From assembly GCA_014874365.1 (NCBI GenBank), contig JACWAH010000007.1:42358-106357 (forward strand): a DNA stretch of 64,000 nucleotides. The letters run 5' to 3'. Positions 1 through 9,084 of this stretch are shown in pieces (position 1 is the first letter of the stretch; each line of letters opens with the position of its first letter). The notes under the pieces are model-generated. The model searched no databases. It saw only the letters and a list, made by a program, of their open reading frames with translations, and was not told the origin of the DNA. The position numbers were made by a program, and so were the translations under genes. Source of the DNA: Thermoplasmatales archaeon (GTDB lineage Archaea > Thermoplasmatota > Thermoplasmata > Thermoplasmatales > Thermoplasmataceae).

Positions 1-165
1 CCATATGCCACTCGCTATGCGGGCAACCTTCTTTTTTCCGCAGGATGGGCAGTCGTAAAAAGCAATCTTTTGTTTGTTGATCTCGTTCCATGCCTTCTTT
101 AAGGGAACGCCGTAGCGTGGCCCAAATTTGCCGCTTGCTCCAACTTTTAGAGTTCTTCTTGCCAT
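1..165 (-). CDS. rpl37ae: Ribosomal protein L37Ae, 3' end cut by window edge
   Basis: The reading frame begins [19 protein letters not shown] and runs off the left edge after 55 codons. This is the small zinc-ribbon protein of the archaeal/eukaryotic large ribosomal subunit. The first CPSC zinc knuckle is visible about residue 39; the second pair should lie outside the window. The ATG sits 4 nt after the rrp42 stop with GAGGTT just upstream, so it is the last visible gene of the exosome operon, its usual place in euryarchaea. Confidence 0.93.
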   Translation of the reverse strand, partial: MARRTLKVGASGKFGPRYGVPLKKAWNEINKQKIAFYDCPSCGKKKVARIASGIW

Positions 166-169
166 AACC

Positions 170-952
170 TCAACTCAGATGCTTTTCTCTTAGATGTTTA
201 CCGACATTAATAGATGTGGATATAGCCTTTTTTATTTCATCGAGGGTAAAAGATCCTGTAGTTCCTTTTTGCATAGCCTTGAGCCTGCCGTCTTCTGATG
301 TTGTTACCGTTATTCTCCCGCTTGAAATCTGTTCTTCTTCCAGATCTGGATCGACGACAATGTTCTCTCCAATCTTTACCATTGTTACCGAAACCGGCGT
401 GTTTCTTACCGGGAGCTTGAAGTCCTCTTTCCCAACTACAGACCCGCTAACCACTGCAGAGCGCAAAGCTGCTACAGCACCGAGCGTACAGGCATCTATG
501 AGGTTCCCATCATAATCAATCACGTCAATGTCGACAAACACGATCCACACTTTCACGGCAGGTTCTATGACCAGTGCCTGGATGTCGATCATCTTGCTTT
601 CTCTGATTCCCCTGTCCACGACCCTGGCAACTTCAATGGAGGCTTCGTTGGGTGGTCCCGATTCGAAGGTTGGAAATGCCATTGGGAGAAACTCCACATT
701 TGTAGTGAGCACCCCCTGGTTAGGGGTATCTGCAAATGGGGAACCCGCTTCTACCTTGATTCCTGCAACTATCTTTGTCTTGCCAAGTTCAACATAGGCT
801 GAGCCTGCTGCCCTCTTAATGTAATCGATCTTGATGGTTGCTTCCCTGAATTGTTCCAGGGTTCTGCCGTCCCCCCTTTTGCCTTCCTGGAGCTGCCTGA
901 TGATGTAGCCTTTCTTTATTTCTGATAATATTCCGCTTTCGTCTCTTGGCAT
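170..952 (-). CDS. rrp42: Exosome complex RNA-binding subunit Rrp42
   Basis: About 260 aa RNase PH-fold protein, the non-catalytic partner of Rrp41 in the hexameric ring of the archaeal exosome, which degrades and polyadenylates RNA in the cytoplasm. Family signatures seen are the [11 protein letters not shown] opening, [13 protein letters not shown] and the [13 protein letters not shown] segment. The frame can start at 970, but the ATG at 952 lies 8 nt after a strong GGAGG and begins one base after the rrp41 stop, so I prefer it. Co-transcribed with rrp4, rrp41 and rpl37ae. Confidence 0.93.
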   Translation of the reverse strand: MPRDESGILSEIKKGYIIRQLQEGKRGDGRTLEQFREATIKIDYIKRAAGSAYVELGKTKIVAGIKVEAGSPFADTPNQGVLTTNVEFLPMAFPTFESGPPNEASIEVARVVDRGIRESKMIDIQALVIEPAVKVWIVFVDIDVIDYDGNLIDACTLGAVAALRSAVVSGSVVGKEDFKLPVRNTPVSVTMVKIGENIVVDPDLEEEQISSGRITVTTSEDGRLKAMQKGTTGSFTLDEIKKAISTSINVGKHLREKHLS

Positions 953-953
953 T

Positions 954-1691
954 TCACTCGCCTCCTGCATCGTCTACCTTTACTTTGGCAGACAGTGCAT
1001 TTCTCTGGATTTCGTTTATTCTTGAAATTGCATTTATAATCATCGATGTAGCAGTATCAAATTCTTCAAGCGAAAGATCTCCGTCCATCTGTAATAATAC
1101 TATCTTCTTACTCTTAGGGAGTATCGCAATCGGCAGATCTGCCTGCCCAAAGTTGTCTTCCTCTTTCGAAAGATCAAGCACGACCTTGTCGTTAACTTTT
1201 CCTGCAGTGCACCCTGTCACGAAATCCCTCATTGGTATTCCGGCATCCGCTATCGCAACAGCCGCCGCTGTCAGTCCTGCAATCCTGGTCCCTGCATCTG
1301 CCTGAAGTACCTCAATGAAAACATCAATCTGGGCTCTTGGAAATTGCTCGACCATTATTGCTGATTCAAGAGCTTCAGAAAGCACCTTAGAAATTTCTAT
1401 TGACCTCCTGTCGGGGCCCGGCCTTTTCCTTTCATCGACAGAAAAAGCGGCCATGTTGTACCGTGCCTTCACAATAGCCTTATTTATGTCCTGATTGTGC
1501 TTCGGATAGGCTTCTCTCGGACCGTAAACGGAAACAAGAACCTTGTTGCCACCCCACTCTATAAGTGCGGATCCATCTGCCCGATTTAGCACACCGGCTT
1601 CAATCTTTATTGGTCTTAGATCGCCGGGGTTTCTTCCATCCAGTCTCAGTCCATTCTCCTCTATGAGTTTGATATCACTCTGCGTTCCCAA
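954..1691 (-). CDS. rrp41: Exosome catalytic subunit Rrp41
   Basis: 245 aa, full length. Rrp41 carries the phosphorolytic active site of the exosome ring and forms Rrp41-Rrp42 dimers. Visible are [11 protein letters not shown] at residues 18-28, the RRS phosphate-binding arginines at 95-97, and ADLPIA at 184-189, which holds a conserved catalytic aspartate. The start is TTG with AGGTGA five bases upstream, inside the last codons of rrp4 (17-nt overlap), suggesting translational coupling. Confidence 0.95.
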   Translation of the reverse strand: MGTQSDIKLIEENGLRLDGRNPGDLRPIKIEAGVLNRADGSALIEWGGNKVLVSVYGPREAYPKHNQDINKAIVKARYNMAAFSVDERKRPGPDRRSIEISKVLSEALESAIMVEQFPRAQIDVFIEVLQADAGTRIAGLTAAAVAIADAGIPMRDFVTGCTAGKVNDKVVLDLSKEEDNFGQADLPIAILPKSKKIVLLQMDGDLSLEEFDTATSMIINAISRINEIQRNALSAKVKVDDAGGE

Positions 1692-2361
1692 TTATTTCAC
1701 CTTTTTTAGAATCCAGAAAAGCTCTCACTCTGTCAGTGAGGCCCACTGTGTGTGCCTGGTTCTTCACCAGTTCTATCGCTTCCTTCGCTATAGCCAGGTT
1801 TTCCTTTACTCCGTCTATCCAGATGAGGCCGTTCTGACCTATGACTATCCTTGTCAAAGTTGCATCCTTTATCATATTAACCATGGTTCCTCCTTTCCCA
1901 ATAATTCTAGGAACCTTTGGCGCCTCAAGGGATATTATTGCGCCGCCTTCAAGTTTTCTCAAGCCGACATCTTTCAGTGTGATCCAGCTTTCCTTTATCT
2001 CATTAAGAGACAGCACTTTTGCGATCAGGTATTCTCCAACCTTCATGTATCGATTTAGTTCCCCTGAATTGATTCTCCATGGAGTATCATTCATGTGCAA
2101 TAGCGACGTATAGGGAGAATTGATATCGACAATCCACATTGAAGGTCCTATTTCAATTACTTTCCCAATTACCTTGTCCCCCCTTCTTGGCATATACGGG
2201 CCGCAAAATGGCACTACATCAACATATTCTTCAGACCTCTGTACAGTACCAAAGTAGGACGAGCAGAACGCCGATTCACCACATCGGTGAAGACCGTTCC
2301 TTGGCTTCACACCTTCTAATTTGACTTCATCACCTGGAAGCACTATTTCTCTTGTTTTCAT
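1675..2361 (-). CDS. rrp4: Exosome RNA-binding cap subunit Rrp4
   Basis: 228 aa. Rrp4 forms the trimeric cap that threads RNA into the Rrp41/42 ring. Domains in order: N-terminal beta domain (1-55), S1 RNA-binding domain (about 60-132, starting [12 protein letters not shown]), KH domain with the IGKGG loop at 154-158. First gene of the operon here. A TATA-like TTTATAAT lies on this strand near 2453-2465, so the mRNA would have a leader of some 60-70 nt. The SBDS and proteasome alpha genes that often precede rrp4 in euryarchaea are absent. Confidence 0.94.
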   Translation of the reverse strand: MKTREIVLPGDEVKLEGVKPRNGLHRCGESAFCSSYFGTVQRSEEYVDVVPFCGPYMPRRGDKVIGKVIEIGPSMWIVDINSPYTSLLHMNDTPWRINSGELNRYMKVGEYLIAKVLSLNEIKESWITLKDVGLRKLEGGAIISLEAPKVPRIIGKGGTMVNMIKDATLTRIVIGQNGLIWIDGVKENLAIAKEAIELVKNQAHTVGLTDRVRAFLDSKKGEIIGNAE

Positions 2362-2525
2362 CCTGTTCTAACTCCATTGATCGCGGGAAAAAGGCTGGAC
2401 TTCAAATTCCAGTCCAATTATTCCTGATACACTTCTGCCAAAGTATGATAATTTGTATTATAAATGTGTTGTGAGGTTTGGATAGTTTTTAACTTAAAAA
2501 TAATCTCGTCTTCCAACAAAATGAA

Positions 2526-2660
2526 ATGGCTGTGCCTAAAATCGCCTATCTAATCCCTTTAATCTTGAAAGTATGCTATTTTGAAGTAAGGACCGGGGCA
2601 AAATACTCAGCAACGCGTTACAACCTCATGAGGGCTAGATTCCTTGACTGGATGGTGTGA
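2526..2660 (+). CDS. Possible 44-aa small ORF, uncertain
   Basis: An ATG-initiated frame (begins MAVPKIAYLIP, ends FLDWMV) in the 549-nt gap between the divergent rrp4 and iorA genes. An AT-rich TTAAAAATA lies about 30 nt upstream and could serve as a TATA box. The first 15 residues are hydrophobic. I recognise no family and the frame may be random. The rest of the gap (2661-2890) shows no gene that I can see. Confidence 0.2.
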   Translation: MAVPKIAYLIPLILKVCYFEVRTGAKYSATRYNLMRARFLDWMV

Positions 2661-2891
2661 GATATACAATATTTAACAGAAATCCAGGGCATCAAATGGC
2701 TAATTTAATGGGATATTGAAAGCTGGCAGGTTAAAGTGAATGTTTTTGGAGGACCTTATACTTAATTTAGGAACTGAGGCGTTTAATTCACATGCATAGG
2801 GCGGAAGCAAGTTGATACGCAGATATACAGCTTCGTCAAGCATGATACTAAAATATTACGGATACCTGCCTAACATGTTCGGATAACTGAC

Positions 2892-2898
2892 CATATAG
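2892..2898 (+). promoter_or_regulatory. TATA box of iorAB
   Basis: CATATAG lies 25 bp before the second in-frame ATG of iorA (2920) and only 16 bp before the first (2911). Archaeal transcription normally starts 22-27 bp after the TATA box, so a leaderless message beginning at 2920 is likely. Confidence 0.4.
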
Positions 2899-2910
2899 TT
2901 TGCCGAGTTA

Positions 2911-4785
2911 ATGTTCAGTATGACCAAATTAGACCTCCTAACCAGTGATTCACCGGGAAGCCTGCTTCTGCTGGGAAATGAAGCTGTAGCAAGAGGAGCG
3001 CTCGAAGCAGGAGTCAAGTTTGCTTCTACCTATCCAGGGACTCCTTCCAGTGAGGTGGGAGAAACGATTGCACGATTTTCACAGAATTCCGGAATGTATT
3101 TCGAATATTCGATAAATGAAAAACTTGCCCTGGAAATCGCTTACGGTGCCTCTATTTCTGGCTTGAGGTCTCTTGTGTTCATGAAACATGTAGGGCTGAA
3201 CGTAGCCTCCGATGTCCTCAATTCCATCAGCCACACTGGAGTCAACGCAGGCCTCGTCATAATGACTGCAGATGACCCATCAATGTACTCATCCCAGAAC
3301 GAGCAGGACAACAGGCGGTACTCGGACCTTGCTCATGTTCCTATGATCGAGCCTTCTTCCCCTCAGGAGGCTAAGGATTTTCTTCTTGAAGCTTTCGAGA
3401 TTTCTGAAAGATATAAGGTACCTGTACTTTTCAGGACGACAACCCGTGTGAGCCATCTCCGGGGAATCGTAAATTTGGGCCCAATTAAGAGGCTCGAAGA
3501 AAAAGGGAAATTTGTCAGCGACCATTCAAGGTTTATTGCACTTCCATCCAATTCATTTCGGCTTAAAGATGAACTGATACTGAAGGAATTATCCCTGGAA
3601 AAAGAAAGCAATTCCAGCGTTTTGAACAGAGTCGAAGGCAACGGAAAAGGAAGGATTGGAATTATAACTTCCGGGGCTGCTTACAACGTTACGGCAGATA
3701 CCGTGAGCCAGTTTGATGTTGATGCAGACATATTGAAAATCGGATTCACTAATCCCCTGCCAACGGAAATCATAGAGGAGTTTATCAGTTCTCACAAAGA
3801 AGTAGCAATCTCTGAAGAGCTGGATCCGTATCTGGAAACAAAAATAAGGGCAATTGCCCAGTTAAAGAAACTGGGTTCAAGGATTGCCGGGAAACTTGAT
3901 GGTTTCTTCCCTAAATCCCATGAATATTCTGTGGATATAGTTGTTTCTTCACTTGCGAAAGCATTCGATATTAAAGACCCCACGACACATGAACAAATTG
4001 ATTCTGAATTACCTCCACGTCCTCCAGTGCTTTGCCCTGGCTGCCCGCATAGGGCAACATACTATGCAGTCCGAAGAGCAGTCAAGATGTCTGGAAAGAA
4101 GAACGTTGTTTTCTCATCGGATATAGGATGTTATTCACTTGGTTATTACGAACCTTTTGAAGAAGCTGATATCATGCTCGAAATGGGTTCATCCATAGGG
4201 GTAGGCCAGGGAGTTTCTCTCGCAACTGGACAGACCGTTATTTCATTTATCGGCGATTCCACTTTCTTCCATTCTGGAATTCCATCGCTAATTAACGCAG
4301 TCAGGAATAATTCTCGCCTGATATTGGTGGTACTGGACAACAGGACCACTGCAATGACTGGCCAGGAACCAAACCCTGGAGTCCCGGTTAATGCACAGGG
4401 AAATCCCACTAAGGAAATCTCCATTGAAGCTATAATCAGGAGCATTGGAATTTCCAGCGTTAATGTGGTTGATCCATATGATCTTAAATCAATGATTCAC
4501 GAAATTTCCAGCAGCCTCCGGGAAGAGGGCATCAGTGTAATAATTGCCAGGAGGGAGTGTGCAATTCTACGGGACAGGGAAATGCGCAAATCCGGAGTCG
4601 CAAAGACTTATGAAGTTGATTTGGAAAAGTGTGGCCTTTGTTACAACTGTGTTGAAAATTTCGCATGCCCCGCAATTTCAATAGACAATGGCAAAGTCAG
4701 CATAAATCCCATCCTGTGTGATGGCTGCGGCGTTTGCTCCGAGTCGTACGTGTGCCCGTTCAATGCCATAAAGGAGGTGAAGTGA
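2911..4785 (+). CDS. iorA: Indolepyruvate:ferredoxin oxidoreductase, alpha subunit
   Basis: 624 aa. Oxidatively decarboxylates aryl pyruvates from aromatic amino acid transamination to aryl-acetyl-CoA, reducing ferredoxin. The pyrimidine-binding half comes first (STYPGTPSSEVGE near residue 38), then the thiamine-diphosphate domain (CPGCPHRATYYAV; GDSTFFHSG), then a C-terminal ferredoxin domain with two 4Fe-4S motifs beginning CGLCYNC at about 574 and CDGCGVC at about 603. The stop is one base before iorB, which has its own GGAGGTGA. The start may really be ATG 2920. Confidence 0.95.
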   Translation: MFSMTKLDLLTSDSPGSLLLLGNEAVARGALEAGVKFASTYPGTPSSEVGETIARFSQNSGMYFEYSINEKLALEIAYGASISGLRSLVFMKHVGLNVASDVLNSISHTGVNAGLVIMTADDPSMYSSQNEQDNRRYSDLAHVPMIEPSSPQEAKDFLLEAFEISERYKVPVLFRTTTRVSHLRGIVNLGPIKRLEEKGKFVSDHSRFIALPSNSFRLKDELILKELSLEKESNSSVLNRVEGNGKGRIGIITSGAAYNVTADTVSQFDVDADILKIGFTNPLPTEIIEEFISSHKEVAISEELDPYLETKIRAIAQLKKLGSRIAGKLDGFFPKSHEYSVDIVVSSLAKAFDIKDPTTHEQIDSELPPRPPVLCPGCPHRATYYAVRRAVKMSGKKNVVFSSDIGCYSLGYYEPFEEADIMLEMGSSIGVGQGVSLATGQTVISFIGDSTFFHSGIPSLINAVRNNSRLILVVLDNRTTAMTGQEPNPGVPVNAQGNPTKEISIEAIIRSIGISSVNVVDPYDLKSMIHEISSSLREEGISVIIARRECAILRDREMRKSGVAKTYEVDLEKCGLCYNCVENFACPAISIDNGKVSINPILCDGCGVCSESYVCPFNAIKEVK

Positions 4786-4786
4786 G

Positions 4787-5431
4787 ATGCAGCACAACAT
4801 CAAGATTGTTGGCGTAGGAGGGCAGGGCGTGGTCACTGCAGGAATAGTGATATCCGAGGCCTACAGGATTGAGGGGACCAATGTTGTCATGTCGGAAATT
4901 CATGGGTTATCCCAGAGAGGTGGTTCAGTTTCCGTTGATATAAGAACCGGCAATGTAAAATCCCCATTGGCAAGATACTCTGACATTGACCTCCTGATCG
5001 GATTCGAACCGCTGGAGACAGCACGTTATTTTCCAGTATTGCATGATGGCGCTACCGTTTTAATGAGCAATGAGAAGCTGCCGCCAGTCTGGTTAGGCAT
5101 AAGGAACAAGGAGTATCCTGACCTTGCAGATCTGGTTAAAAGCACCTCGTCAAGACTGAACGTCATTGAGATAGATGCCGTAGCAATGGCATACAAAGCT
5201 GGAAACTACAAATCTGTGAATTCCGTTTTGCTGGGTGCAGCTTTTGGTCTCGGCCTTCTGAACATACAGAAAGCGAACTTCATTACTGCTCTGAAAAACA
5301 TTCTGGGTGACAGGGGACTGGAAATCAATCTCAAGGCATTCGAGTCGGGCATAAATTATGCTAATTCCACCGAAAACCCTGCAAATCAGGGCAGAGGAGA
5401 AGTAAATAAATTCGCCCCAAATCCATCCTGA
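4787..5431 (+). CDS. iorB: Indolepyruvate:ferredoxin oxidoreductase, beta subunit
   Basis: 214 aa, pyruvate ferredoxin oxidoreductase gamma-like fold. The N-terminus IVGVGGQGVVTAG is the conserved family opening, followed by SEIHGLSQRGGSVS. It completes the alpha-beta enzyme with iorA and is translated from an ideal GGAGGTGA site that overlaps the iorA 3' end. Confidence 0.94.
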   Translation: MQHNIKIVGVGGQGVVTAGIVISEAYRIEGTNVVMSEIHGLSQRGGSVSVDIRTGNVKSPLARYSDIDLLIGFEPLETARYFPVLHDGATVLMSNEKLPPVWLGIRNKEYPDLADLVKSTSSRLNVIEIDAVAMAYKAGNYKSVNSVLLGAAFGLGLLNIQKANFITALKNILGDRGLEINLKAFESGINYANSTENPANQGRGEVNKFAPNPS

Positions 5432-5505
5432 GAATAGATTGATTTGACGTACTTTATCCGTCATTAAAGGAACATTATGTTATACAAGATTGTAATAAAG
5501 TCCCC

Positions 5506-6321
5506 ATGAAGCTAACAGTAGCCCATACCCCAGATCCTGACGACTCTTTCATGTTCTATGGAATGTTTCAGGGACTCATAGAAACCCACAATGAATATGA
5601 ACAGGTTGTTGAGGACATTGAAACGCTGAATAAGAAATCCAGGAATGCCTTATACGATATTACTGCAATTTCAGGAAACGCATATGCAGGGGTACACAAC
5701 CTCTATAATTTGCTCTCTTCGGGGGCCAGTTTTGGGGTAAGGACTGGCCCTATAGTGGTAGCAAAAGAGCAGCTCGACCTGGGAAGAGCCACAGTAGGCA
5801 TACCTGGTTTTGGCACTTCAGCATATTTCCTCTATAGGTTCTTTGCTCCAAAACCAAAGAAATTCGTCGAATTAAGGTTTGACACAATTCCAGAAAAAGT
5901 TTTATCCGGCGAGATTGGAGCTGGTGTAGTGATCCACGATGAGCAACTGACTTACCAGGAAAAAGGATTGACCAAGGTTATGGATCTGGGAGATGAGTGG
6001 AAAAAATTCTCCGGCAATCTACCAGTTCCGCTTGGATTCAATGCAGCTAAAGTCAACCTTGACAAAAGTGCGCTGAGCGGATTCATAGACGATTTCAAGA
6101 GATCGATTGCGTATGGCTTTGAGCATGAGGACGATGCACTGAAGTACTCAATGAAATTTGCAAGGTATGACAATATGGAGCTTGAAAGGAAATTTGTCAA
6201 GCTGTATGTCAATGAACTTACAGAAGATTTTGGCGATACTGGAAAGAAAGCACTTGATCTTTATTACAAAAGAGCACTTGAATTAGGGTTGATTTCTAAA
6301 TTCACTCCTGTAATCCTGTAG
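5506..6321 (+). CDS. mqnD: MqnD-like 1,4-dihydroxy-6-naphthoate synthase
   Basis: 271 aa of the MqnA/MqnD family, a periplasmic-binding-protein fold used as an enzyme. It opens with HTPDPDDSFMFYGM, the MqnD signature, and contains GTSAYFLYRFF and GAGVVIHDEQLTYQEKGL, the latter with the family histidine. In the futalosine route MqnD makes dihydroxynaphthoate for menaquinone; Thermoplasmatales make menaquinones, but no other mqn gene is in this window, so assignment to MqnD rather than MqnA rests on sequence memory. The next gene starts at the base after its stop. Confidence 0.8.
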   Translation: MKLTVAHTPDPDDSFMFYGMFQGLIETHNEYEQVVEDIETLNKKSRNALYDITAISGNAYAGVHNLYNLLSSGASFGVRTGPIVVAKEQLDLGRATVGIPGFGTSAYFLYRFFAPKPKKFVELRFDTIPEKVLSGEIGAGVVIHDEQLTYQEKGLTKVMDLGDEWKKFSGNLPVPLGFNAAKVNLDKSALSGFIDDFKRSIAYGFEHEDDALKYSMKFARYDNMELERKFVKLYVNELTEDFGDTGKKALDLYYKRALELGLISKFTPVIL

Positions 6322-7665
6322 GTGAAACTGACGGCTGTCAGGAATTGCTTTTCGGGGGAGATCATTGGTAATGTACCTTCCACTATGACGAAACAGGAAA
6401 GAGATGAGCTTTTCGATTGGTTACATTCCCTGCCTGAGGCGGGAATATCCGGGATTGCTCTGGAACTTCACAAATTAGGAGAAATAATTTCGAGGAGGAG
6501 GGATGAAATTGCGGCTATATATTCTGCAGAGTCTGGAAAACCGCTGAAATTTGCACTTTCTGAAATCTCACGATCTGCTGACATTCTAAATAATCTGTGC
6601 ATTAACATAAAAGCTCATGATAGTGACGATTCCCTGCCGGAAATACAGCAGTCGGTCGTTGGAACTCCTTTCAGATCAACTACGCTCAGTATTCCATCTG
6701 GCTCGTCAGTCATTGAAGATACAGCAATTTCCATAGCGTCATCAATTATTGGCGGAAACAAATCCCTGATAGTGCCTGGACTCTGCAACCCGCTTACGAT
6801 TATTAAGGTGGGTGAAGCGGTTTCAGAAGTCGGAAACCTGGGACATCATGTTAAGCTCTTGCCTTCAGCTTCGGTTTCATCGGGTAAGGCCTTCCCCTTA
6901 AATGATTCCAGAATCGGGTCCACAAACCTGTTCGGGAGGAAGCATGAGATCGAGGAGAATTTCAGGAAATATAATATTGCCCTAAAATACCGACTTTCCG
7001 AAAAGAAAAAGTCTGTCGCGGTGATCTGGAAGGATTCCGATGCAGATCTGGCAGTGGAAACCGTGTTTAACGGTTCTCTCAAAAATGATTCAGGATATGA
7101 TGACATCAGGTTCGTTGTTGTACATCCCGAACAGTCGAAATATGTACAAAACCAGCTTGTGGAGAGATTCACCGGGCTAGTTAACGGGGACCCTTTGCTG
7201 CCTGGGACCGACATAGGCCCGGCTGGAAATTCAACAGAACTTCAGGCTGCAGTAAAATCTCTGGATGAATTTGTCGCCGCAGGAAATGAATATATAGTAA
7301 AAGGTGCAAATATCCTTCCTAACCTGGTAGCCCCTTCGCTAATCAAGTCTTATGATGGAAAATTTCCATCTGCCCACGAATATAAGTACCTCGCAATTGC
7401 AGAGTCCGCATCCGTTGACGATGCAATCCGGTTATTGAATGGAAGTGGTGGAGTCTCTTCTGCTGTCGTGTTCACTTCCGATGTCCACCTGGGTGGAATA
7501 TTCTCCAGGCAGCTGGATTGCGATTACATGTTCTACAATGATTTTCCGTCTTACTCCCGATCGGCGCTGAACGCCAGGAAGTTCGACCTGCAGAGGGCGA
7601 AAGACATTGTGTCCAGTCTCACTTCCGGCGACCGAAAGATCAGGAGGATATTCTATGAAAGCTGA
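6322..7665 (+). CDS. Aldehyde dehydrogenase-fold protein, probably inactive
   Basis: 447 aa with GTG start directly abutting the mqnD stop. ALDH features are clear: EIAAIYSAESGKPLKFALSE near 62-81 and a NAD-fold segment near 143-175. The family's ELGGK glutamate region is replaced by LSEKKK (225-230) and the GQxC nucleophile region by NDSGYDDIRF (255-264), with no cysteine. Two key catalytic residues therefore appear lost. It may be a structural or regulatory partner of the upstream gene, or a diverged enzyme. Convergent with icd, 4 nt apart. Confidence 0.75.
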   Translation: MKLTAVRNCFSGEIIGNVPSTMTKQERDELFDWLHSLPEAGISGIALELHKLGEIISRRRDEIAAIYSAESGKPLKFALSEISRSADILNNLCINIKAHDSDDSLPEIQQSVVGTPFRSTTLSIPSGSSVIEDTAISIASSIIGGNKSLIVPGLCNPLTIIKVGEAVSEVGNLGHHVKLLPSASVSSGKAFPLNDSRIGSTNLFGRKHEIEENFRKYNIALKYRLSEKKKSVAVIWKDSDADLAVETVFNGSLKNDSGYDDIRFVVVHPEQSKYVQNQLVERFTGLVNGDPLLPGTDIGPAGNSTELQAAVKSLDEFVAAGNEYIVKGANILPNLVAPSLIKSYDGKFPSAHEYKYLAIAESASVDDAIRLLNGSGGVSSAVVFTSDVHLGGIFSRQLDCDYMFYNDFPSYSRSALNARKFDLQRAKDIVSSLTSGDRKIRRIFYES

Positions 7666-7669
7666 CTCA

Positions 7670-8890
7670 TCAGGACTCTGAAGGCTTCTTCATCCTCTTG
7701 ATGATCTCTTCTCCAAATTCTGAGCATTTGAGCGCCTTTACGTTCAATACCCGCGCCAGGTCCTGAGTGACTTTCTGTTCCTTGTAGCAATCACCAACCG
7801 CATTCTCAATGACTTCCGATGCCAGAGTCCAGCCAATGTGCCTCAGCATCATTGACCCCGAAAGGATCAGGGAAGTAGGATTGGCCAAGTCCAGTCCTGC
7901 ATATTTAGGAGCTGTACCGTGTACCGCCTCAAAGATTGCATAAACATCCCCAATATTTCCTCCGGGTGCAATGCCCAGTCCGCCAACCTGTGCCGCTACC
8001 GCGTCAGAAAGATAATCACCATTCAGGTTAGTCGTGGCGATTACGTCATAATCCTGAGTCCTGGTAAGAACCTGCTGGAACATGTTATCAGTAATCCTGT
8101 CCTTTATTACGACTTTCCATGAGGAGGTTCCTGGAGAGGAGTTGAATTCTTCTTCTGTTACCGTGTAATCCTTGAATTCCTCTCGTGCAACTTCGTATCC
8201 CCACTCCTTGAATGCACCTTCTGTATATTTCATGATATTGCCCTTATGGACAAGCGTCACGCTCTTTCTGTGTTCCTGAATCGCGTATTCTATTGCTTTT
8301 CTCACAAGTCTCTTGGATTTGAATTTGCTGATGGGTTTTATTCCTATCCCCGCATCTTCGGGTATCTTGACTCCCAGATTTTCGCTGAGATACCATCTTA
8401 AACGCTTTGCCTCGTCGGAGTTGTAACGCCACTCTATTCCCGAATAGAGATCTTCTGTATTTTCCCTGAAAATTATCATGTTCATTTTTTCAGGGTTCTT
8501 GACCGGGGAGGGAACCCCTGGGAAAAATTTCACCGGCCTCACGTTGGCATATAGGTCGAAGTACTGCCTCATGGTGACGTTCAGGCTTCGAAACCCCTCG
8601 CCGATAGGGGTCGTAAGAGGCCCCTTGATCGATATAACGCACTTCTTCAGAAGGTCAAGGGATTCCTGAGGAAGATGCTTGCCTGTTTTTTCGAACGCCT
8701 CGTCGCCTGCTACAACTTTCTGCCATTCTATGTAAGACTTTCCACCGTACGCAAGTTCAATGGCCGAATTCAAGACTCTTACTGCAGTTTTGGATATATC
8801 CGGCCCGATTCCATCTCCTTCTATCATGCCTATCGTGGGATTCTCTGGAACCTTGATCTTAGAATTTGAGTCAATCTCTATGAAGCTCAT
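7670..8890 (-). CDS. icd: Isocitrate dehydrogenase (NADP type)
   Basis: About 406 aa. Converts isocitrate to 2-oxoglutarate in the citric acid cycle. Visible: GPLTTPIGEGFRSLNVTMRQ with the substrate serine and arginines, FRENTEDLYSG, KGNIMKYTEGAF, and NLNGDYLSDAVAAQVGGLG with metal-binding aspartates. The frame can be opened at a TTG (8914), but the ATG at 8890 lies about 30 bp after a TTAATATAA box on this strand (8918-8926), so I chose it. Confidence 0.93.
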   Translation of the reverse strand: MSFIEIDSNSKIKVPENPTIGMIEGDGIGPDISKTAVRVLNSAIELAYGGKSYIEWQKVVAGDEAFEKTGKHLPQESLDLLKKCVISIKGPLTTPIGEGFRSLNVTMRQYFDLYANVRPVKFFPGVPSPVKNPEKMNMIIFRENTEDLYSGIEWRYNSDEAKRLRWYLSENLGVKIPEDAGIGIKPISKFKSKRLVRKAIEYAIQEHRKSVTLVHKGNIMKYTEGAFKEWGYEVAREEFKDYTVTEEEFNSSPGTSSWKVVIKDRITDNMFQQVLTRTQDYDVIATTNLNGDYLSDAVAAQVGGLGIAPGGNIGDVYAIFEAVHGTAPKYAGLDLANPTSLILSGSMMLRHIGWTLASEVIENAVGDCYKEQKVTQDLARVLNVKALKCSEFGEEIIKRMKKPSES

Positions 8891-9084
8891 CTGTGTCGTG
8901 GGGAGATCGCCCAAAGGTTATATTAATTCAGAGCCTGAATTCATAATCTTTGACATCCCTGGTTTTGTTTTCTGATTTATCTTTCTCTGCAGGGTGCATA
9001 AACAACTGTTTTTCGGATGGACTCAATGTCCTGAGAACATTAATTAGCTCTCCGGAGTTACAGAAATTTGTCCGGGTGCTATGG

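Noticed and set aside
8950..9084. N-terminal 45-codon extension of the purA reading frame
   Set aside because: Adenylosuccinate synthetase homology begins just before the P-loop; the extension lacks family sequence and likely covers the promoter.
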